The position numbers and the translations under genes were made by a program. Source: XYD1-FULL-39-28 sp964539855 (GTDB lineage Bacteria > Patescibacteriota > Minisyncoccia > Minisyncoccales > Staskawiczbacteraceae). From it: 10,003 nt of DNA. Shown one piece after another: positions 6,116-10,003 of this stretch. The notes under the pieces were generated by a model. It searched no databases. It was not told the DNA's origin and saw nothing but the letters and a program-made list of their open reading frames with translations. The stretch is from positions 1 through 10,003 of the forward strand of contig CAZIJR010000024.1 of assembly GCA_964539855.1 (NCBI GenBank), in the 5' to 3' direction. Every line of letters starts with the position of its first letter. Positions within the stretch are counted from its first letter, which is position 1.

Positions 6116-7642
6116 ATGAGTAATGAAATTATAGAAAAAATTAAGCAGGCCATAGAGGGATTTGAAGAAAAATCAGAGTGGGAGGAGATTGGCAAAGTTG
6201 TGGAGGTTGGAGATGGTATTTTAAAAATATCAGGGCTTTTAAATGTGCAGTCGCAGGAAGTTTTAACGGTTGAAACGGGGATGGAAAAAGTTATGGCTGT
6301 GGCGCTTAACTTGGAGGAAGACTCTGTGGGAGCCTTGGTTTTGGGAAACGCAGAAAAAATAAAATCTGGAGACACTGTAAAAAGAACAAAACAGCTTTTG
6401 TCTATTAATGTAGGAGAGCAAATTTTAGGTAGAGTAGTAGATCCTTTGGGAAATCCAATTGACGGGAAGGGTCCATTGTTTTCAGAAAAGGACAAAAAAG
6501 AAACCTATACATTAGAAGGGGACGCCCCAAACGTTATAGACCGAGAATCTGTGAATTATCCATTGCATACTGGTATTAAAGCCATTGATAGTATGATACC
6601 CGTGGGAAGAGGCCAAAGAGAACTTATTATTGGAGACAGGCAAACAGGCAAAACAGCAATTGCTATTGATACAATCATAAACCAGTTAAAAGAGCCAAAA
6701 GAAACGAGACCAGTTTGTATTTATGTGGCAGTGGGACAAAAAGAAAGTAAAGTTGCAAAAATAGTAGAAACATTAAAAGAACAGGGAGCTTTTGAATATA
6801 CTGTTGTTGTTTCGGCTTCTGCTTCCAGCCCTGCCTCATTTTGGTACTTGGCTCCATTTACCGGAGCTGCAATTGGAGAGTATTTTAGAGATAAAGGAAA
6901 AGATGCTTTGGTGATTTATGATGACTTATCTAAACACGCTTGGGCATACAGACAAATTTCTTTGCTTTTACGCAGACCGCCTGGAAGAGAAGCCTACCCC
7001 GGAGATGTGTTTTATTTACATTCAAGATTGTTGGAAAGATCCGCAAAACTATCTAAAGAAAAAGGAGGAGGAAGCTTAACTGCCCTGCCTATTATAGAAA
7101 CTCAGCTGGGAGATGTGACAGCTTATATTCCTACAAATGTAATTTCTATTACAGACGGACAGATTTATTTGGAGTCTGACTTGTTTTATCAAGGTACCAG
7201 GCCTGCTGTAAACGTGGGGCTTTCCGTATCTCGTGTGGGAGGAAGCGCTCAAACAAAAGCAATGAAAAAAGTGGCCGGGAAGCTAAGACTTGAATTAGCG
7301 CAGTTTCGTGAGCTTCAAACATTTATGCAGTTTGCTTCTGATGTGGATGATGCTACAAAAAAAAGAATCCAAAAAGGAAAAATTATTACAGAAATTTTAA
7401 AACAGCCAGACTTGGCCCCAATTCCTTTTGAAAAACAAGTATTGGTTTTATACGCAGCATTAAATGGATATTTTGATAAGTTTGAACCAGAGCAAATGAA
7501 TGAAATTGAAAAGAAATTTATTGAATACATTGATAATTTGCACAAAGAATTAGGCGAAAAAATACAAAAAGAGCGCGCCATCAGCGATGAATTAGAGAGT
7601 GAGATAAAAGAAGTAATAAGCAAGTTCGTTGAGTCAATATAA
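6116..7642 (+). CDS. atpA: F1Fo ATP synthase subunit alpha
   Basis: Non-catalytic nucleotide-binding subunit of F1, full length at 508 residues. In order: an N-terminal helix that docks on delta (about 3-20); the beta-barrel domain (about 25-95); the P-loop GDRQTGKT (173-180); the Walker B strand ALVIYDD (264-270); PGREAYPGDVFYLHSRLLER (289-308); and SVSRVGGSAQ (370-379), where Arg373 is the arginine finger that reaches into the beta catalytic site. The C-terminal helical domain is complete. The ATG is 2 nt after the atpH stop with no Shine-Dalgarno site. Confidence 0.98.
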   Translation: MSNEIIEKIKQAIEGFEEKSEWEEIGKVVEVGDGILKISGLLNVQSQEVLTVETGMEKVMAVALNLEEDSVGALVLGNAEKIKSGDTVKRTKQLLSINVGEQILGRVVDPLGNPIDGKGPLFSEKDKKETYTLEGDAPNVIDRESVNYPLHTGIKAIDSMIPVGRGQRELIIGDRQTGKTAIAIDTIINQLKEPKETRPVCIYVAVGQKESKVAKIVETLKEQGAFEYTVVVSASASSPASFWYLAPFTGAAIGEYFRDKGKDALVIYDDLSKHAWAYRQISLLLRRPPGREAYPGDVFYLHSRLLERSAKLSKEKGGGSLTALPIIETQLGDVTAYIPTNVISITDGQIYLESDLFYQGTRPAVNVGLSVSRVGGSAQTKAMKKVAGKLRLELAQFRELQTFMQFASDVDDATKKRIQKGKIITEILKQPDLAPIPFEKQVLVLYAALNGYFDKFEPEQMNEIEKKFIEYIDNLHKELGEKIQKERAISDELESEIKEVISKFVESI

Positions 7643-7644
7643 AA

Positions 7645-8610
7645 ATGGAAAGCCCACAGAACCTCAAGAAGAGGTTAAAATCAGTCAATAATATAGGACA
7701 AATTACCAAAGCAATGGAGCTGGTTTCAGCTACAAAAATGCGAAAATCCCAGCAAATTGCTTTAGCGTCTAGACCATATGCTTTTATGGCCATGGACTTA
7801 TTAGCAAATTTATCTGTTTTAGAAGACTTGAAAAAAAATGAGTTACCAGAACTTTTTGAAGTCAGAAAACAAATAAAAAAAGTATTGTTTGTATTAATTT
7901 CTTCTGATAAAGGATTGGCTGGTGCATTTAACAGCTCTGTATTTAAAAAGTTTGCCGCCCATTTTTCAAAATGGGCGAGCCTCGCCCCAGAGGGGCGGGA
8001 ACAGCATATATTTCTTGCAATCGGCGAAAAGGCATACCAGTATTTATCGAAAAATAGGTTCAACGTAGTTAAAAAATTTACACAAGTTGGGGATTATACG
8101 ACCCCCGAGCAAGTGGAACCTGTAACAGATTTTATATTAGATGGATATTTAAAAAAAGATTTTGATAAGGTGATTATTATCTCCACACATTTTGTAACAG
8201 CTTTGAAGCAGGAGCCACATGTGAGAATAGTTTTACCTATTGATTTTGACCAGATCTCTGAAACTATAAGAGGAATAATTCCAGAAAGGGGAAAGTTTGC
8301 GGACTTAATAAAAGAGTATAGCATTAATTTCGTGCCAGATAGAAACAAACTAAAAGAATATACTATTGAACCCAATCCCAAAAAAGTTTTAGAAAAACTG
8401 GCAAGACATTTATTTTTTATGCAATTTTACCATTTGATTTTAGAAGCCAACGCATCCGAGCATAGTGCTCGCAGAATGGCAATGAAAACAGCAAGCGATA
8501 ACGCAAAAGATTTAGGAGAAAATTTGAATTTAGAGTATAACAAATCTAGACAATCAAAGATAACGACAGAAATAAGTGAAATAAGCGCAGGGGCTGAAGC
8601 ATTACAATAA
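7645..8610 (+). CDS. atpG: F1Fo ATP synthase subunit gamma
   Basis: Central rotor shaft of F1. The 321 residues carry both conserved ends that form the coiled-coil shaft. The N-terminal part is LKKRLKSVNNIGQITKAMEL (about 7-26) with ATKMRKSQ (29-36). The C-terminal part is ASEHSARRMAMKTASDNA (270-287) with LEYNKSRQSKITTEISEI (296-313). ISSDKGLAGAFN (85-96) is the Rossmann-domain signature. The protein is about 30 residues longer than E. coli gamma. A few extra residues fall at 104-119, encoded by an unusual GC-rich palindromic stretch, and roughly 20 fall around 205-235. The start is 2 nt after the atpA stop without a Shine-Dalgarno site. A 95-nt structured spacer follows. Confidence 0.96.
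   Translation: MESPQNLKKRLKSVNNIGQITKAMELVSATKMRKSQQIALASRPYAFMAMDLLANLSVLEDLKKNELPELFEVRKQIKKVLFVLISSDKGLAGAFNSSVFKKFAAHFSKWASLAPEGREQHIFLAIGEKAYQYLSKNRFNVVKKFTQVGDYTTPEQVEPVTDFILDGYLKKDFDKVIIISTHFVTALKQEPHVRIVLPIDFDQISETIRGIIPERGKFADLIKEYSINFVPDRNKLKEYTIEPNPKKVLEKLARHLFFMQFYHLILEANASEHSARRMAMKTASDNAKDLGENLNLEYNKSRQSKITTEISEISAGAEALQ
7956..7999 (+). repeat. three overlapping GC-rich inverted repeats inside atpG
   Basis: Three dyads overlap. The first has arms CGCCCATTTT/AAAATGGGCG with a 2-nt centre (7956-7977). The second has arms GGGCGAG/CTCGCCC with a 1-nt centre (7973-7987). The third has arms CTCGCCCC/GGGGCGGG with an AGA loop and one wobble pair (7981-7999). They encode residues 104-119 (AAHFSKWASLAPEGRE) in frame. 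Base composition and codons (CTC, GCC, CCA, GGG, CGG) differ sharply from the AT-rich rest of the gene. The site matches a variable surface loop of the gamma Rossmann domain. Confidence 0.8.
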
Positions 8611-8615
8611 ATACC

Positions 8616-8692
8616 GCTCGCCAAATAGTTTTTTCTGCGGGGAGAGCCTCTCTACGGGGCACCCTCTCCTCGAAAAAATCTATTTAGCTCGC
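8616..8692. repeat. MITE-like inverted-repeat element between atpG and atpD
   Basis: The spacer between atpG and atpD folds into one long imperfect hairpin. Left arm segments AAATAG (8623-8628), TTTTTT (8629-8634) and CGGGGAGAG (8638-8646) pair with CTATTT (8680-8685), AAAAAA (8673-8678) and CTCTCCTCG (8664-8672), with small bulges. An inner 4-bp stem CCTC/GGGG caps a TCTAC loop. The outer arms act as 13-14-nt terminal inverted repeats. The 6-bp word GCTCGC flanks both sides (8616-8621, 8687-8692), like a target-site duplication. No T run follows on either strand, so it is not an intrinsic terminator. Mobility is inferred from structure alone. Confidence 0.65.
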
Positions 8693-8705
8693 TTAAATAA
8701 ATAAA

Positions 8706-10003
8706 ATGCAAAAAGGTAAAATATTACAAATTATAGGGCCTGTAGTGGACGTGGAGTTCCAAGAAAATACAAAACTTCCAGCACTTTTTAATGCGTTAAA
8801 AGTAGAAGGTCCAAACGGTAAGGTTATTTTGGAAGTTGTAAAACACTTGGACCAGACAAAAGTTAAGGCAATTTCCATGCATTCCACAGATGGGTTAAAA
8901 AGGGGAGAGGAGGTGGAAGATACTGGGAAAATGATTGAGGTGCCTGTGGGGCAAGAAGTTTTGGGAAATTTGTTTAATGTTATTGGGGAGCCTTTAACCA
9001 AAACTGATAAAAAGTTTAAAAAATATTGGCCCATTCATAGAGCTTCTCCCTCTTTTACAGACCAAGCAACTAAAACAGAAGTTTTTGAAACTGGAATTAA
9101 GGTGGTAGATTTGATTGCTCCATTTATCAAAGGAGGAAAAGTGGGCTTATTCGGGGGAGCTGGTGTAGGAAAAACAGTTTTTTTACAAGAACTTATTAGA
9201 AATGTGGCAGAAGAAAGTGGAGGAGCGTCTGTTTTTGCTGGGGTGGGCGAAAGAACAAGAGAGGGCAATGACTTGTTCCGCGAAATGACTGAATCTGGTG
9301 TTATAAACAAAACAGCTTTAGTGTTTGGACAGATGAATGAAGTACCAGGAGCCAGGGCCAGAGTGGCTTTATCTGCTTTGACAATGGCTGAATACTTCAG
9401 AGATGAGGAGAAAAAAAATGTTTTACTTTTTATAGATAATATTTTTAGATTTTCACAAGCTGGTTCTGAAGTTTCTACTTTACTTGGAAGAATGCCAAGC
9501 GCCGTGGGGTATCAGCCCACATTAGCCTCTGAGATGGCAGAACTTCAAGAAAGGATTACAAGTACCAAGAATGGAGCCATTACTTCTGTGCAGGCTATTT
9601 ATGTGCCTGCTGACGATATCACAGATCCAGCTCCAGCTACAACATTTTCTCACTTAGATTCTACTATTGTTTTGAGTAGAGCCTTAACAGAAATTGGGAT
9701 TTATCCTGCTGTAGATCCTTTAGCCTCCACTTCAACTGCCCTAGACCCTAAAATTGTGGGAGAAAAGCATTATAAAGTAGCTAGGGATGTTCAGCTAACT
9801 TTACAGAAGTACAAAGATTTGCAAGACATTATTGCTATTTTAGGAATGGAAGAACTATCTGAAGAAGATAAAAAAACAGTTAACAGAGCCAGAAAAATAC
9901 AGAGATTTTTATCACAACCATTTTTCGTGGCAGAAAACTTTACAGGCAAGTCTGGGAAATATGTAAAACTGGAAGACACCATAAAAGGATTTGAAGAAAT
10001 TTT
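8706..10003 (+). CDS. atpD: F1Fo ATP synthase subunit beta (3' end beyond window)
   Basis: Catalytic subunit of F1, open to the window edge: 432 codons are visible of an expected 460-480. It starts MQKGKILQIIGPVVDVEF, the usual beta N terminus. The P-loop GGAGVGKT is at 150-157 and GERTREG at 181-187 supplies the catalytic base Glu182. The Walker B strand VLLFIDNIFRFSQAG (239-253) contains Asp244. EELSEEDKKTVNRARKIQRF (382-401) is the DELSEED lever region, with the first Asp replaced by Glu. The ATG follows the hairpin element by 20 nt and lacks a Shine-Dalgarno site. atpC is expected just downstream. Confidence 0.98.
   Translation, partial: MQKGKILQIIGPVVDVEFQENTKLPALFNALKVEGPNGKVILEVVKHLDQTKVKAISMHSTDGLKRGEEVEDTGKMIEVPVGQEVLGNLFNVIGEPLTKTDKKFKKYWPIHRASPSFTDQATKTEVFETGIKVVDLIAPFIKGGKVGLFGGAGVGKTVFLQELIRNVAEESGGASVFAGVGERTREGNDLFREMTESGVINKTALVFGQMNEVPGARARVALSALTMAEYFRDEEKKNVLLFIDNIFRFSQAGSEVSTLLGRMPSAVGYQPTLASEMAELQERITSTKNGAITSVQAIYVPADDITDPAPATTFSHLDSTIVLSRALTEIGIYPAVDPLASTSTALDPKIVGEKHYKVARDVQLTLQKYKDLQDIIAILGMEELSEEDKKTVNRARKIQRFLSQPFFVAENFTGKSGKYVKLEDTIKGFEEI

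Noticed and set aside
8638..8672. Strong GC-rich hairpin between atpG and atpD as an intrinsic terminator
   Set aside because: No T run follows the stem on either strand; the plus strand continues with A residues. A terminator here would also cut atpD off from its operon, and no promoter is visible between the hairpin and atpD.
152..10003. TGA recoding to glycine, as in Absconditabacteria and Gracilibacteria
   Set aside because: All genes read through at full length with no in-frame TGA, and conserved glycines use GGN codons. The lack of TGA stops is only a small-sample observation.

Overview
The window is an AT-rich, tightly packed bacterial segment. It most resembles a member of the Candidate Phyla Radiation (Patescibacteria), probably recovered as a draft or metagenome scaffold. 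This assignment is an inference. It rests on the low GC content, very short intergenic spaces, near-total absence of Shine-Dalgarno sequences, compact proteins, a multi-membrane-span bactofilin-like surface protein and a 100-N scaffold gap. No 16S rRNA is present to confirm it. The standard code works throughout: every gene with a visible end stops at TAA or TAG, and no TGA interrupts a reading frame.

Region 1 (1-151): a tRNA-Asn(GTT) on the minus strand, divergent from everything else, with its own sigma70-like promoter. The short gap to mgtE also holds an extended -10 element placed so that the mgtE mRNA would be leaderless. Region 2 (152-3616): mgtE (Mg2+ channel), a membrane-anchored M23 endopeptidase and an exported bactofilin-like beta-repeat membrane protein, closed by a strong intrinsic terminator. 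The last two together look like a cell-wall or envelope module. Region 3 (3617-3997): a small YgjP/DUF45-type zinc metallopeptidase. Its start codon overlaps a 12-nt tandem duplication that forms a 22-bp perfect palindrome with TATAAT at its centre.

Region 4 (3998-10003): an F1Fo ATP synthase operon in the order atpB-atpE-[gap]-atpF-atpH-atpA-atpG-atpD, cut by the window end inside atpD. atpC would be expected next. It has a clear TTGCAA-17-TATAAT promoter and a leader hairpin. The catalytic and ion-translocating residues are intact: a-Arg184, c-Glu59, alpha and beta P-loops, alpha-Arg373 and beta-Glu182. The c subunit has lost most of the usual glycine motif, and the delta subunit is about 50 residues shorter than usual.

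The most unusual DNA lies inside the atp operon. There is a 9-bp GC-rich hairpin after atpE, just before the assembly gap. A cluster of three overlapping GC-rich inverted repeats sits in frame inside atpG. A 60-70 bp MITE-like inverted-repeat element lies between atpG and atpD, with imperfect terminal inverted repeats and 6-bp flanking direct repeats. The last two share the word GCTCGCC and may belong to one dispersed palindromic family.
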